DNA of 13,410 bases from an uncultured Methylophaga sp. (GCA_947631375.1 CANRLD010000031.1:1-13410); one strand, 5' to 3'; numbered from the stretch's first letter, positions 1 through 7,002 are shown. The notes: generated from the letters alone by a model not told the origin. Numbers and translations are program-made.

Positions 1-309
1 CGGTGCGGCAATCATGGTGACCAGATAACCAACGATCTCATCCCAGACAACTGCTGAAGGATCATCTTGTTGCAGCCAGTCAACCGCCTGCTGGCAAATC
101 CAGATCCCGGCAATAAACGCCACGAAGGTAATCAATAAATATACTGGCAAGCTGACATCCTGCAGCAGCCAATAAAGTGGTAATGCCACAACAGTGCCCA
201 TCGTACCGGGCGCTTTTGGGGCTAATCCGGCGCCAAAACCATACGCCAGAAAACACACTGGTTTTTTCAGCAACATCCGTAAGGTCACTTTATGAGGAGA
301 AGTGGTCAT
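1..309 (-). CDS. pgpA: Phosphatidylglycerophosphatase A, 3' part missing (window edge)
   Basis: The visible 103 codons encode the N-terminal part of an inner-membrane lipid phosphatase that removes the phosphate from phosphatidylglycerophosphate to give phosphatidylglycerol. Family marks seen are the GFGAGLAPKAPGTMGT stretch (about residues 24-39) and the acidic motif DDPSAVVWDEIVGY (about 80-93), whose Asp/Glu residues are thought to bind Mg. Between them lies a hydrophobic membrane segment (about residues 40-70). The family is usually 150-170 residues, so about a third is lost beyond base 1. The ATG at 309-307 lies inside the end of thiL (20-base overlap) and is preceded by a good Shine-Dalgarno AAGG six bases upstream, which supports this start and translational coupling. 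It is the last visible gene of the ribH-nusB-thiL-pgpA operon. Confidence 0.93.
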   Translation of the reverse strand, partial: MTTSPHKVTLRMLLKKPVCFLAYGFGAGLAPKAPGTMGTVVALPLYWLLQDVSLPVYLLITFVAFIAGIWICQQAVDWLQQDDPSAVVWDEIVGYLVTMIAAP

Positions 310-1267
310 AACCCGCCTTGATAGCAGAAAATCTCTGCCGATTTCCCTGTGCATCCCGATAATAAATACCTGTTTCTGCGTTAACTTCCCCGATAATATG
401 GATCATTCCAGGAAATTGCTGGCTGAGCTCGTCCACATTTTCAGCGCTGGCAGTAAAACATAATTCATAATCCTCGCCGCCGGTTAATGCCAGTTGATTG
501 GCCAATGGTAATGGCAACTTACGCAAGCTGTCAGACAACGGCAAAGCCGCCAGGTTGATGCAGGCACCTTTGTTACTGGCATTAAGAATATGCTGTAAAT
601 CGGCCAGCAAGCCATCCGATATATCAATCGCTGCATGTGCTTTTCCGACTAATTGCTGACCGATATGATTGCGCGGAGTCGGCATTTCCAGCCGCTGAAC
701 TAAGTATTGCTGATCGGCAGCTGACAGCACGGCTTCATTCAGCTGGCCCAGTTTGTACTGTAAACCCGCCGCGGCATCGCCAAGAAAACCGGTAACACAA
801 ATCAGATCGGCCGCTTTAGCCGCATTGCGTCTGAGGAATTTCCCCGCAGCAACATGCCCATGCACTTGAATAGTAACTGTCAGCGGACCACGTGTTGTAT
901 CCCCGCCCACTAATGCTATCTGATGTTGCCTGGCCATATCTGCCAGACCAGCTGAAAACGCTTGCAGCCACTCGTGCTGGATGTCAGGAAGACTCAGCGC
1001 CAGAGTAAACCAGGCAGGTTCTGCCCCCATTGCCGCCAAATCACTGAGATTAACTGCCAGCGCCTTAACACCTAAACGATACGGATCGACATCGGCAAAA
1101 AAATGCACGTCCTGCACCAGCGTATCGATCGAAACCGCTGTTAGTTTATTGTCAGGTGTCTGCAATACCGCACAGTCATCGCCAACCCCCACGATCACAT
1201 CCTCACGCTCGACCATGAAGTTGCTGAAGTAGCGCTGTATTAACGAAAACTCGGAGGACTCATTCAT
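290..1267 (-). CDS. thiL: Thiamine-monophosphate kinase
   Basis: A 325-residue cytoplasmic kinase that phosphorylates thiamine monophosphate with ATP to give thiamine pyrophosphate, the last step of the pathway. It belongs to the PurM/AIR-synthase-like ATPase fold. Visible motifs are GVGDDCAV (27-34, metal/nucleotide binding), SIDTLVQDVHF (46-56), VNLSDLAAMGAEP (72-84), GGDTTRGPLTVTIQVHG (121-137), IDISDGLLADL (214-224) and GGEDYELCF (263-271). Length is normal for the family. The ATG at 1267 starts the conserved N-terminus (MNESSEFSLI); no strong Shine-Dalgarno is visible. It sits 31 bases after nusB, and its 3' end overlaps pgpA by 20 bases, the usual order in proteobacteria. No frameshift or missing motif was seen. 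Confidence 0.97.
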   Translation of the reverse strand: MNESSEFSLIQRYFSNFMVEREDVIVGVGDDCAVLQTPDNKLTAVSIDTLVQDVHFFADVDPYRLGVKALAVNLSDLAAMGAEPAWFTLALSLPDIQHEWLQAFSAGLADMARQHQIALVGGDTTRGPLTVTIQVHGHVAAGKFLRRNAAKAADLICVTGFLGDAAAGLQYKLGQLNEAVLSAADQQYLVQRLEMPTPRNHIGQQLVGKAHAAIDISDGLLADLQHILNASNKGACINLAALPLSDSLRKLPLPLANQLALTGGEDYELCFTASAENVDELSQQFPGMIHIIGEVNAETGIYYRDAQGNRQRFSAIKAGYDHFSS

Positions 1268-1298
1268 AACAAAGCCACGTCTGGCTCAAGACCGAACA

Positions 1299-1760
1299 TC
1301 AACGTTGTTTATTCTTCTGGCGTGCTGCTTTGGCTGCCTGATATTCCACTTGCCGCAAGCGGGCGCCCATTTTATCGAGAACGCCATTGACGTATTTGTG
1401 TCCCTGCTCTCCGCCAAAGGATTTGGCAAGCTCGACGGCTTCATTTAATACGACACGGTATGGGATATCAGGACGATGAAGATATTCAAAAACAGCTATC
1501 CGTAACACCGACACTTCGACCGGATCCACAGCAGATAAACGGCGATCCACCGCGTGCGTCAACTCCGCATCAATCGTATCGATTTCTTTGGTGACGCCTT
1601 CTACCAATAGCTGAAAATAGTTTTTATCGATTTTATTGGCGTACTCCCCCATGACAAAATCCATGGTGTCTTTTTCAGGGGGCTGATTATTAACCAGTGC
1701 TTGATAAAGCGCCTGTACAGCAGCACGTCTGGCTTGAGTGCGAGGTAATCCACCAGCCAT
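1299..1760 (-). CDS. nusB: Transcription antitermination factor NusB
   Basis: A 153-residue, all-helical RNA-binding protein. With NusE (S10) it binds boxA RNA in rRNA leaders and takes part in antitermination and rRNA maturation. The family signature is clear in the C-terminal half: VSVLRIAVFEYLHRPDIPYR (about 83-102), NEAVELAKSFGGEQ (about 106-119) and HKYVNGVLDKM (about 121-131). The N-terminal RTQARRAAVQALYQ (7-20) is the typical first helix. The protein is slightly longer than the E. coli form because of a basic Lys/Arg/Gln-rich tail (about 140-153). Its ATG directly follows the TAA of ribH with no spacer, so translation is probably coupled. The ribH-nusB-thiL order is widely conserved. 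Confidence 0.97.
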   Translation of the reverse strand: MAGGLPRTQARRAAVQALYQALVNNQPPEKDTMDFVMGEYANKIDKNYFQLLVEGVTKEIDTIDAELTHAVDRRLSAVDPVEVSVLRIAVFEYLHRPDIPYRVVLNEAVELAKSFGGEQGHKYVNGVLDKMGARLRQVEYQAAKAARQKNKQR

Positions 1761-2243
1761 TTAGTTGGCAGCCTTGATTTGGCGCAACACATTCACCATT
1801 TCGATCGTGCTCATCGCCGCTTCAGCACCTTTATTGCCAGCTTTGGTTCCGGCACGTTCAATTGCTTGTTCAATGGTATCCACCGTCAATACCCCAAAAG
1901 CAATTGGCAGATCCAACTGTAACGTCAGCTGCCCCAGACCTTTGGAACATTCACCAGCGACATACTCAAAATGTGGCGTACCACCACGAATTACCGCTCC
2001 TAGGGCAATAATGGCATCGTACTTGCCGGTTTTACCCATGCATTGCACTGCTAACGGAATCTCGACGGCACCGGGAACACGAGCGATTTCAATATCTTTT
2101 TCTACCGCGCCATGACGTAATAACGTATCGACCGCGCCAGCAATCAGATTATCAACAATGAAATCATTAAAGCGGCCTGCAACGATGCCAACCCGTATGT
2201 CTTTTGCGGAAAAGTCACCAGAAAAGGTTTTGATATTACTCAT
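1761..2243 (-). CDS. ribH: 6,7-dimethyl-8-ribityllumazine synthase
   Basis: A 160-residue enzyme that condenses 5-amino-6-ribitylaminouracil with 3,4-dihydroxy-2-butanone 4-phosphate, the penultimate step of riboflavin synthesis; the family forms pentamers or 60-mer capsids. Motifs seen are VAGRFND (21-27), VPGAVEIPLA (56-65) and GAVIRGGTPHFEYV (82-95), with the catalytic histidine expected at His91. Length is typical. It is the first gene of the ribH-nusB-thiL-pgpA run. The usual upstream riboflavin genes (ribD, ribE, ribBA) are absent: the gene before it is apaH, ending 82 bases away. It therefore probably has its own promoter (see 2277-2305). Confidence 0.97.
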   Translation of the reverse strand: MSNIKTFSGDFSAKDIRVGIVAGRFNDFIVDNLIAGAVDTLLRHGAVEKDIEIARVPGAVEIPLAVQCMGKTGKYDAIIALGAVIRGGTPHFEYVAGECSKGLGQLTLQLDLPIAFGVLTVDTIEQAIERAGTKAGNKGAEAAMSTIEMVNVLRQIKAAN

Positions 2244-2276
2244 ATTTCAGCTATGCCCAGTCAAAGAAAGACAGAT

Positions 2277-2305
2277 ATTGTACTGTGTTTAAAAATGAAT
2301 GCCTA
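2277..2305 (-). promoter_or_regulatory. Candidate sigma-70 promoter for the ribH operon
   Basis: On the minus strand, a -10 box TACAAT (2277-2282, five of six consensus bases) lies 17 bases from a -35 box TAGGCA (2300-2305, four of six). Transcription would start near 2270, giving a leader of about 27 bases before the ribH ATG. The whole 82-base apaH-ribH gap (2244-2325) contains no other obvious structure. It is too short to hold an FMN riboswitch, and I see no T-tracted hairpin that would end the apaH transcript. Confidence 0.4.
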
Positions 2306-2325
2306 ACCGTCAATTACAATTACAG

Positions 2326-3183
2326 TCAGCGCTGCTTTTCAGCTGTAATACCCGACAACATAGCTGCATCAGAATTTACCACCGTCCATTGATAAGGGGT
2401 TTGATCAATACGCAACGCAGTCAGCTGATCGCCCCAAACCGCGCCACTATCAAGCGAAAAAGTATTGCCGTATTGTCCGGTTCCTAACTGTGACCAGTGA
2501 CCAAACACAATCCTGTCATCGGCGCTAATACGATCCGGCATTAAAAACCACGGTATCTGCCCAGCTGGTGAGTCTTTGGGAGCACCTTTAAACTTCAGCG
2601 CCAGACCACCGTCTTCATAGCAATAGCGTAAACGGGTGAAACAGTTGGTAATAAAGCGCAACCGATCCCAGCCGCTAAGGGCTGGTGACCATCGTTTGGG
2701 TTTATTGCCATACATATGTTTGAAAAACTCACGCCAGTTATCTGACTGCAGTACAGCTTCTACCTCCGAAGCCAGCGATAATGCTTCCTCAATACTCCAT
2801 TCTGGTGGCAAGCCCGCATGCACCATCGAAAACTGCAATGCACTGTCATGGTAAAACAAGGGTTGATTACGCAGCCAATACACCAGCTCTTCTTGATCTG
2901 CCGCCGTCAACACCGGCTCAATGGTATCCAGCTGATGACGATGTTCACCAATACCAGCAGCTTGTGCCAGCATATGCAGATCGTGGTTTCCCAGTACCAC
3001 TTTTGCGCTGTCCTCACCAAGTTCACGAATAAATCGCAAGGTAGCCAATGATTTTGGGCCGCGATTTACTATGTCACCGGCAAACCAGAGCTGATCCTGG
3101 CCAGCATCAAACTGGACGGCTTCAAGGAGTCTGATAAGTTCGTCAAAACAGCCTTGAACATCACCAATTGCATAAACAGCCAT
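2326..3183 (-). CDS. apaH: Symmetrical bis(5'-nucleosyl)-tetraphosphatase (Ap4A hydrolase)
   Basis: A 285-residue metallophosphoesterase that cleaves Ap4A symmetrically to two ADP, and also attacks other dinucleoside polyphosphates and NpnN caps on RNA. The metal-binding motifs are all present: GDVQGC (7-12), GDIVNRGP (36-43), GNHDL (65-69), VHAGL (121-125) and FGHW (227-230), followed by LDSGAVWG (244-251). The Gln in GDVQGC, where E. coli has His, is common in other gammaproteobacterial ApaH proteins. The reading frame is open to 3255, but the ATG at 3183 opens directly into the conserved MAVYAIGDVQG and is preferred. No Shine-Dalgarno is visible; the start lies 4 bases after the DUF934 stop, so re-initiation is likely. 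The neighbourhood is unusual, since apaH is normally found with rsmA/apaG. Confidence 0.95.
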   Translation of the reverse strand: MAVYAIGDVQGCFDELIRLLEAVQFDAGQDQLWFAGDIVNRGPKSLATLRFIRELGEDSAKVVLGNHDLHMLAQAAGIGEHRHQLDTIEPVLTAADQEELVYWLRNQPLFYHDSALQFSMVHAGLPPEWSIEEALSLASEVEAVLQSDNWREFFKHMYGNKPKRWSPALSGWDRLRFITNCFTRLRYCYEDGGLALKFKGAPKDSPAGQIPWFLMPDRISADDRIVFGHWSQLGTGQYGNTFSLDSGAVWGDQLTALRIDQTPYQWTVVNSDAAMLSGITAEKQR

Positions 3184-3187
3184 CGGG

Positions 3188-3673
3188 TTAACGGCGACGA
3201 TACAAAGGATCTGGCCTGAGCACCGTGGCCTGATAACTTTCGCTAAATACATCAAATGCCGCCAGCGCCTCGGTCAGACGCTCAGTAGCGGCCAGCTCAA
3301 AACTGTTTATGCCGCACTGCGACATATAAAACAGCTGGTCCTGCAAGACATCGCCTTGCGCACGTATTTCGCCTGCGAAATGGTAACGTTCACGTAACAG
3401 GCGGGCATACGAATAACAGCGGCCATCGGTAAAAACAGGGAACTGCAGTACGACCAATTGTAAAAATGGTAAATCCGCCACGATATCTTCCAGTGGATCG
3501 TTCCCAGACAGGCGAACTCCCAGACTGCCCTCATGCAGGCGTAAGCGATCGTGTTGTTTCTGCCAGCGCGTTATAGAAACGGTAATATTCCCTGTTGCTG
3601 GCAGCACTGTTTCATCTTCCAGATGTTGCCAGTCATCAGTCACGATTTGCCGATCTTTAATGATCTTCCGCAT
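3188..3673 (-). CDS. DUF934 protein, partner of sulfite reductase
   Basis: A 161-residue soluble protein of the DUF934 family (probably Pfam PF06073), which in many proteobacteria follows the cysI-type sulfite reductase gene and is often annotated only as an uncharacterised or putative oxidoreductase component. The diagnostic core is visible: TDGRCYSYARLLRERYHF (about 82-99), then GEIRAQGDVLQDQL (101-114) and FYMSQCGINSFEL (115-127). No membrane segment, signal peptide or recognisable cofactor motif was seen. The frame is open to 3760, but the ATG at 3673 gives the usual length and a 17-base overlap with the end of cysI, so that start is preferred. The tight overlap implies coupled translation and a role with CysI. 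The biochemical role is inferred from context only. Confidence 0.9.
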   Translation of the reverse strand: MRKIIKDRQIVTDDWQHLEDETVLPATGNITVSITRWQKQHDRLRLHEGSLGVRLSGNDPLEDIVADLPFLQLVVLQFPVFTDGRCYSYARLLRERYHFAGEIRAQGDVLQDQLFYMSQCGINSFELAATERLTEALAAFDVFSESYQATVLRPDPLYRRR

Positions 3674-5315
3674 AAACGCGCTCCTTGAAGGGCTCAACCC
3701 CAATCCGATGCACCGTGGCAAGAAAACTCTCTTCTTCCTGTCGCAGATCACGATAGACATCCAGCAGCTGACTGACGGTGGTAAGCACTTTTTCTTTTGG
3801 GATGGCGCGGCCTAAACGCTCGCCAAGTCTGGCATCGGCTTCCGAGCTGCCTCCCAGTGTGAACTGATACCATTCCTCGCCTTTTTTATCGACACCCAAA
3901 ATACCAATATGCCCTACACTCTGATGCGCACAACCATTCATGCAGCCGGAAAGCTTGATTTTAATATCGCCAAGTTCATGAAGATCATTCGGCTCGTCAT
4001 ACTGTTGAGAAATATCTTTGGATAAAGCGATAGACGAAGCATTGGCTAGACTACAATAATCCAGTCCAGGACAGCAGATAATATCGGTCAGCGTATTGAT
4101 ATTGGGTGTCGCCAGATCTTCGGCATGCAACCGCAACCATAAAGCATACAAATCCGTTTGTTTGACATCGGTATACACCAGATTCTGGGTATGCGTTGAG
4201 CGCACTTCACCAAAATTGAACTCATCAGCCAGTTCAGCCACCACTTCCAACTGTTCAGAAGTAATATCCCCTGGTGCCTGCCCCGGTCTTTTCAAGGAAA
4301 TATAGGCAACACGGTATCCGGGCACTTTATGATCAGCAGTATTCTGCCTGACCCACAAGGCAAACGCCTTATCTTGTTGCAACAAGATGTCATAGTCACT
4401 GTCTGAATCTGTGGCATCCAACTGATAGTCTGGTTGGGTAAAAAACTGTTTTACCCGCTCGATTTCCTGATTATCCAGCCGTAATCGGTCACGATTATCT
4501 GCCCATTCGTCTTCCACCAATTGACGGATATGGTCAATACCATGCTCACGCACGGTAATTTTAATACGCGCCTTATATTTATTATCTCGACGGCCAAAAC
4601 GATTGTAGACCCGTAAAATGGCATCTAGATAGGACAACAAGTCCTGCTTCTCCAAAAACGGGCGGATTTGTTCTCCAATAACAGGAGTGCGCCCCAAGCC
4701 ACCGCCGACCAATACTTCAAAACCAACTTCGCCCTGTTGGTTTTTTACCAGCTGCAAACCAATATCGTGCAGCTTGGTTGCTGCCCGATCTTCGCTGGAA
4801 CCGATAACAGCAATTTTGAATTTTCGCGGTAAGTAAGCAAATTCGGGATGGAATGTTGACCACTGACGAATAATTTCCGCCCATGGTCGCGGATCTTCAA
4901 CTTCATTGATATTCACTCCGGCCAGATGATCTGAGGTGGTATTACGAACGCAGTTACCACTGCTCTGGATGGCATGCATCTGCACACTCGCTAACTCAGC
5001 GAGAATATCCGGCACATCTTCCAGTTTTGGCCAGTTCATTTGCAGATTCTGCCGGGTAGTGAAATGCACGTACCCTTTATCATAACGACGTGCCAGCTCT
5101 GCAATCTTGCGAACCTGGCGAGAAGACAGCATCCCGTAAGGAACCGCAACTCTCAGCATTGGCGCATGTGTTTGAATATACAACCCATTCATTAACCGCA
5201 ACGGGCGAAACTGGTCTTCAGTTAATTCACCGGCCAGAAAGCGGTTGGTCTGATCGCGAAACTGCGCTACCCGCTGATCAATCATCGCCTGATCGTACGC
5301 ATCGTATTGATACAT
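3657..5315 (-). CDS. cysI: Assimilatory sulfite reductase hemoprotein (siroheme, 4Fe-4S)
   Basis: A 552-residue cytoplasmic nitrite/sulfite reductase-family protein that would reduce sulfite to sulfide with six electrons. It has the two-fold ferredoxin-like/siroheme repeat layout: a first half with LRLMNGLYIQTHAPMLRVA (39-57), HFTTRQNLQMNWP (84-96) and SSGNCVRNTTSDHLAGV (118-134), then a second half. The 4Fe-4S/siroheme cysteines are Cys415 and Cys421 (CPGLDYC) and Cys458 and Cys462 (GCMNGC). It resembles the Pseudomonas CysI lineage rather than the enterobacterial CysI that pairs with CysJ; no cysJ is present, so the electron donor is unknown. Nitrite reductase is the alternative within the superfamily, but the DUF934 partner and nearby cysHDN favour sulfite. 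The ATG at 5315 is preceded by AGAGAG, a weak ribosome-binding site. Confidence 0.95.
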   Translation of the reverse strand: MYQYDAYDQAMIDQRVAQFRDQTNRFLAGELTEDQFRPLRLMNGLYIQTHAPMLRVAVPYGMLSSRQVRKIAELARRYDKGYVHFTTRQNLQMNWPKLEDVPDILAELASVQMHAIQSSGNCVRNTTSDHLAGVNINEVEDPRPWAEIIRQWSTFHPEFAYLPRKFKIAVIGSSEDRAATKLHDIGLQLVKNQQGEVGFEVLVGGGLGRTPVIGEQIRPFLEKQDLLSYLDAILRVYNRFGRRDNKYKARIKITVREHGIDHIRQLVEDEWADNRDRLRLDNQEIERVKQFFTQPDYQLDATDSDSDYDILLQQDKAFALWVRQNTADHKVPGYRVAYISLKRPGQAPGDITSEQLEVVAELADEFNFGEVRSTHTQNLVYTDVKQTDLYALWLRLHAEDLATPNINTLTDIICCPGLDYCSLANASSIALSKDISQQYDEPNDLHELGDIKIKLSGCMNGCAHQSVGHIGILGVDKKGEEWYQFTLGGSSEADARLGERLGRAIPKEKVLTTVSQLLDVYRDLRQEEESFLATVHRIGVEPFKERVYAEDH

Positions 5316-5348
5316 TTCAGCTCTCTAGTCAATTTGGAAGGACAGGAT

Positions 5349-5377
5349 ATTATAGCGATAGCTGTAGATAACAGGAA
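5349..5377 (-). promoter_or_regulatory. Candidate cysI promoter: perfect -10, poor -35
   Basis: On the minus strand a perfect TATAAT lies at 5349-5354, placing the transcription start near 5342 and giving a leader of about 27 bases. The hexamer 17 bases upstream (5372-5377, TTCCTG) matches the -35 consensus poorly. A good -10 with a weak -35 is typical of promoters that need an activator. The LysR-type regulator CysB is the obvious candidate for a cys gene, but that is inference; no CysB consensus can be called from one promoter. Confidence 0.55.
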
Positions 5378-5390
5378 ATCCAAAAAGCCT

Positions 5391-5403
5391 GCTTTGATAA
5401 AGC
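5391..5403. promoter_or_regulatory. Dyad GCTTT-GAT-AAAGC upstream of the cysI promoter
   Basis: A perfect 5-base inverted repeat with a 3-base centre. Relative to the inferred cysI start it lies at about -49 to -61, the zone where LysR-type activators usually contact DNA. It could be an operator for CysB or another regulator. Short dyads of this size also occur by chance, so confidence is low. Confidence 0.3.
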
Positions 5404-5413
5404 TAACAACTTG

Positions 5414-5457
5414 AAAATCGGTACAAAATCGGCACAACTGTCTATTGATAACGGCAC
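5414..5457. repeat. Phased direct repeats in the cysI/glcD divergent region
   Basis: Two adjacent 11-base copies, AAAATCGGTAC (5414-5424) and AAAATCGGCAC (5425-5435), differ at one position. A shorter related copy, ACGGCAC, lies at 5451-5457, exactly 22 bases after TCGGCAC at 5429-5435. The 11- and 22-base spacings place all three on the same face of the helix, which suggests a protein-binding array. Nearby are a second direct repeat, GATAACG (5447-5453 and 5481-5487), and a perfect 10-base palindrome TCGTTAACGA (5463-5472). The region is non-coding. Confidence 0.45.
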
Positions 5458-5505
5458 CGACATCGTTAACGACGCCTGAGGATAACGCCACTCCCGAAAT
5501 GCGTA

Positions 5506-5541
5506 TTCACAGGTGTCACACCGCGTTAAATATGCCATATT
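5506..5541 (+). promoter_or_regulatory. Candidate glcD promoter with two overlapping dyads
   Basis: A -35-like TTCACA (5506-5511, five of six) precedes an AT-rich stretch (5526-5534) that could act as a weak -10. Two dyads with single-base centres cover this stretch: GGTGT-C-ACACC (5512-5522) and AATATG-C-CATATT (5529-5541), with centres 18 bases apart. The second ends six bases before the glcD ATG. No good -10 and no Shine-Dalgarno are visible, so the start point is uncertain. The dyads suit a repressor or activator of the glycolate operon. They do not match the GGT-N3-ACC pattern of GlcC/PdhR-type GntR regulators. Confidence 0.35.
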
Positions 5542-5547
5542 AGCGGC

Positions 5548-7002
5548 ATGAAAAAAGCGCAATTACTGGCAGCCATGCAAGCTATCCTGCCCGAACAGTT
5601 AATTCTTTCCAGTCAGGAATCCCAAGCACCCTTTGAATGTGATGGATTATCTGCCTATCGGCAGCTGCCTTTACTGACGGTATTGCCAGAAACGATTGAG
5701 CAAATACAGGCTGTTTGTAAATTATGCCATCAACATACGATTCCGCTGGTTGCCCGCGGAGCCGGCACTGGCCTCTCTGGCGGCGCATTACCGCATGAAC
5801 AGGGCGTGTTACTAAGCCTCGCAAAATTTAATCAGATTGTGGCAATAGATCAGCATAACCGCAGCGCCAGAGTGCAGCCTGGGGTTCGCAACCTGGCTAT
5901 TTCTGAAGCTGTTTCGCACTATGGTCTGTACTATGCCCCTGATCCCTCCTCACAAATTGCCTGCACCATCGGCGGCAATGTGGCAGAAAACTCCGGCGGC
6001 GTGCATTGTTTAAAGTACGGCCTGACCGTACATAATATTCTGCAAATCAAGATCGTCACCGCCGCAGGCGAGTTGCTCACTATTGGCACTCAGGCACTGG
6101 ATAGTCCCGGCTATGATCTGCTCGCCTTGATGACAGGCTCTGAAGGACTACTGGGCATTATTGTCGAAGTCACCGTTAAGTTACTGCCAAAACCGGAACG
6201 GGCCCAAGTCATTCTGGCGGCATTTGATGATGTTGCCAAAGCCGGACGAGCCGTGGCAGATATTATCGCTGCCGGCATTATTCCGGCAGGTCTTGAAATG
6301 ATGGACAAATTAGCCATTCAAGCAGCAGAGGCCTTTGTTCATGCCGGTTATCCATTGACAGCAGAGGCTATTTTACTTTGCGAGATCGATGGCAATAATG
6401 AAGAAGTCTCCGAGCACATCATGCAAGTGCATAGCGTGCTGGAAAACAATGATCCCATCAGCTTTGACACTGCCCAGTCCGAACAGCAGCGTCAATTATT
6501 CTGGGCGGGACGCAAGGCAGCCTTTCCTGCCGTTGGCCGGATTTCACCGGATTATTACTGCATGGATGGCACTATTCCCAAAGCCCAACTGGCCACGGTA
6601 TTACAGGAAATCCAGCGTTTATCCGCCCACTATGGCTTGGCCGTTGCCAACGTATTTCATGCCGGCGATGGCAACCTGCACCCACTAATTCTGTATGATG
6701 CCAGCCAGCCAGGAGAGTTGCTCAAAGCAGAACATTTCGGTGCGGATATTCTCAAGCTCTGCGTCCAGGTTGGCGGCAGTATTACCGGTGAACATGGTGT
6801 AGGTATCGAAAAAATTGACCAGATGTGCACGCAGTTTGCCGCTGACGAACTGGCACAGTTTCATGCAATAAAAGCGGCATTTGATCCTAACGGTATTCTG
6901 AATCCGGGCAAGGCCGTGCCAACACTGCACCGCTGTGCTGAACTGGGTGCAATGCATGTGCATCACGGCCAGCTTCCCCACCCACAATTGGAACGTTTCT
7001 GA
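5548..7002 (+). CDS. glcD: Glycolate oxidase, FAD-binding subunit GlcD
   Basis: A 484-residue FAD-linked dehydrogenase subunit of the GlcDEF complex, which oxidises glycolate (and D-lactate to a lesser degree) to glyoxylate and feeds electrons to the respiratory chain. The VAO/PCMH-type FAD domain is clear: ARGAGTGLSGGALP (69-82), ARVQPGVRNLAIS (107-119) and PDPSSQIACTIGGNVAENSG (131-150). The C-terminal cap domain carries FHAGDGNLHP (370-379), GGSITGEHGVG (409-419) and FDPNGILNPGK (445-455). It is close to E. coli GlcD across its whole length, including the C-terminal LERF. The ATG at 5548 has no clear Shine-Dalgarno. Its stop overlaps the glcE start by one base (TGATG). No glcC regulator, glcG or malate synthase gene is adjacent. 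Confidence 0.97.
   Translation: MKKAQLLAAMQAILPEQLILSSQESQAPFECDGLSAYRQLPLLTVLPETIEQIQAVCKLCHQHTIPLVARGAGTGLSGGALPHEQGVLLSLAKFNQIVAIDQHNRSARVQPGVRNLAISEAVSHYGLYYAPDPSSQIACTIGGNVAENSGGVHCLKYGLTVHNILQIKIVTAAGELLTIGTQALDSPGYDLLALMTGSEGLLGIIVEVTVKLLPKPERAQVILAAFDDVAKAGRAVADIIAAGIIPAGLEMMDKLAIQAAEAFVHAGYPLTAEAILLCEIDGNNEEVSEHIMQVHSVLENNDPISFDTAQSEQQRQLFWAGRKAAFPAVGRISPDYYCMDGTIPKAQLATVLQEIQRLSAHYGLAVANVFHAGDGNLHPLILYDASQPGELLKAEHFGADILKLCVQVGGSITGEHGVGIEKIDQMCTQFAADELAQFHAIKAAFDPNGILNPGKAVPTLHRCAELGAMHVHHGQLPHPQLERF

Noticed and set aside
981..1232. Open plus-strand frame inside thiL (and similar antisense frames inside apaH, cysI, cysN and glcF)
   Set aside because: They lie wholly within well-supported genes, have low-complexity shadow translations and no independent support.
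2244..2325. FMN riboswitch upstream of ribH
   Set aside because: The gap is only 82 bases and shows none of the conserved RFN helices.
3184..3255. Longer apaH start at 3255
   Set aside because: The metallophosphoesterase family begins at MAVYAIGDVQG (ATG 3183); the extra 24 residues overlap DUF934 and match nothing.
3674..3760. Upstream extension of the DUF934 reading frame to an ATG at 3760
   Set aside because: It would run 104 bases into cysI on the same strand, and the added residues do not resemble the family. The ATG at 3673 gives the normal N-terminus and length.
3657..5315. Nitrite reductase (NirA type) as the identity of the siroheme protein
   Set aside because: The family motifs do not exclude it, but the DUF934 partner and nearby cysHDN, with no nitrate genes, favour sulfite reductase.
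5282..5562. Small minus-strand frames of about 70 codons in the cysI-glcD divergent region
   Set aside because: They overlap the start of cysI or glcD and the promoter elements, and show no family resemblance or ribosome-binding site.
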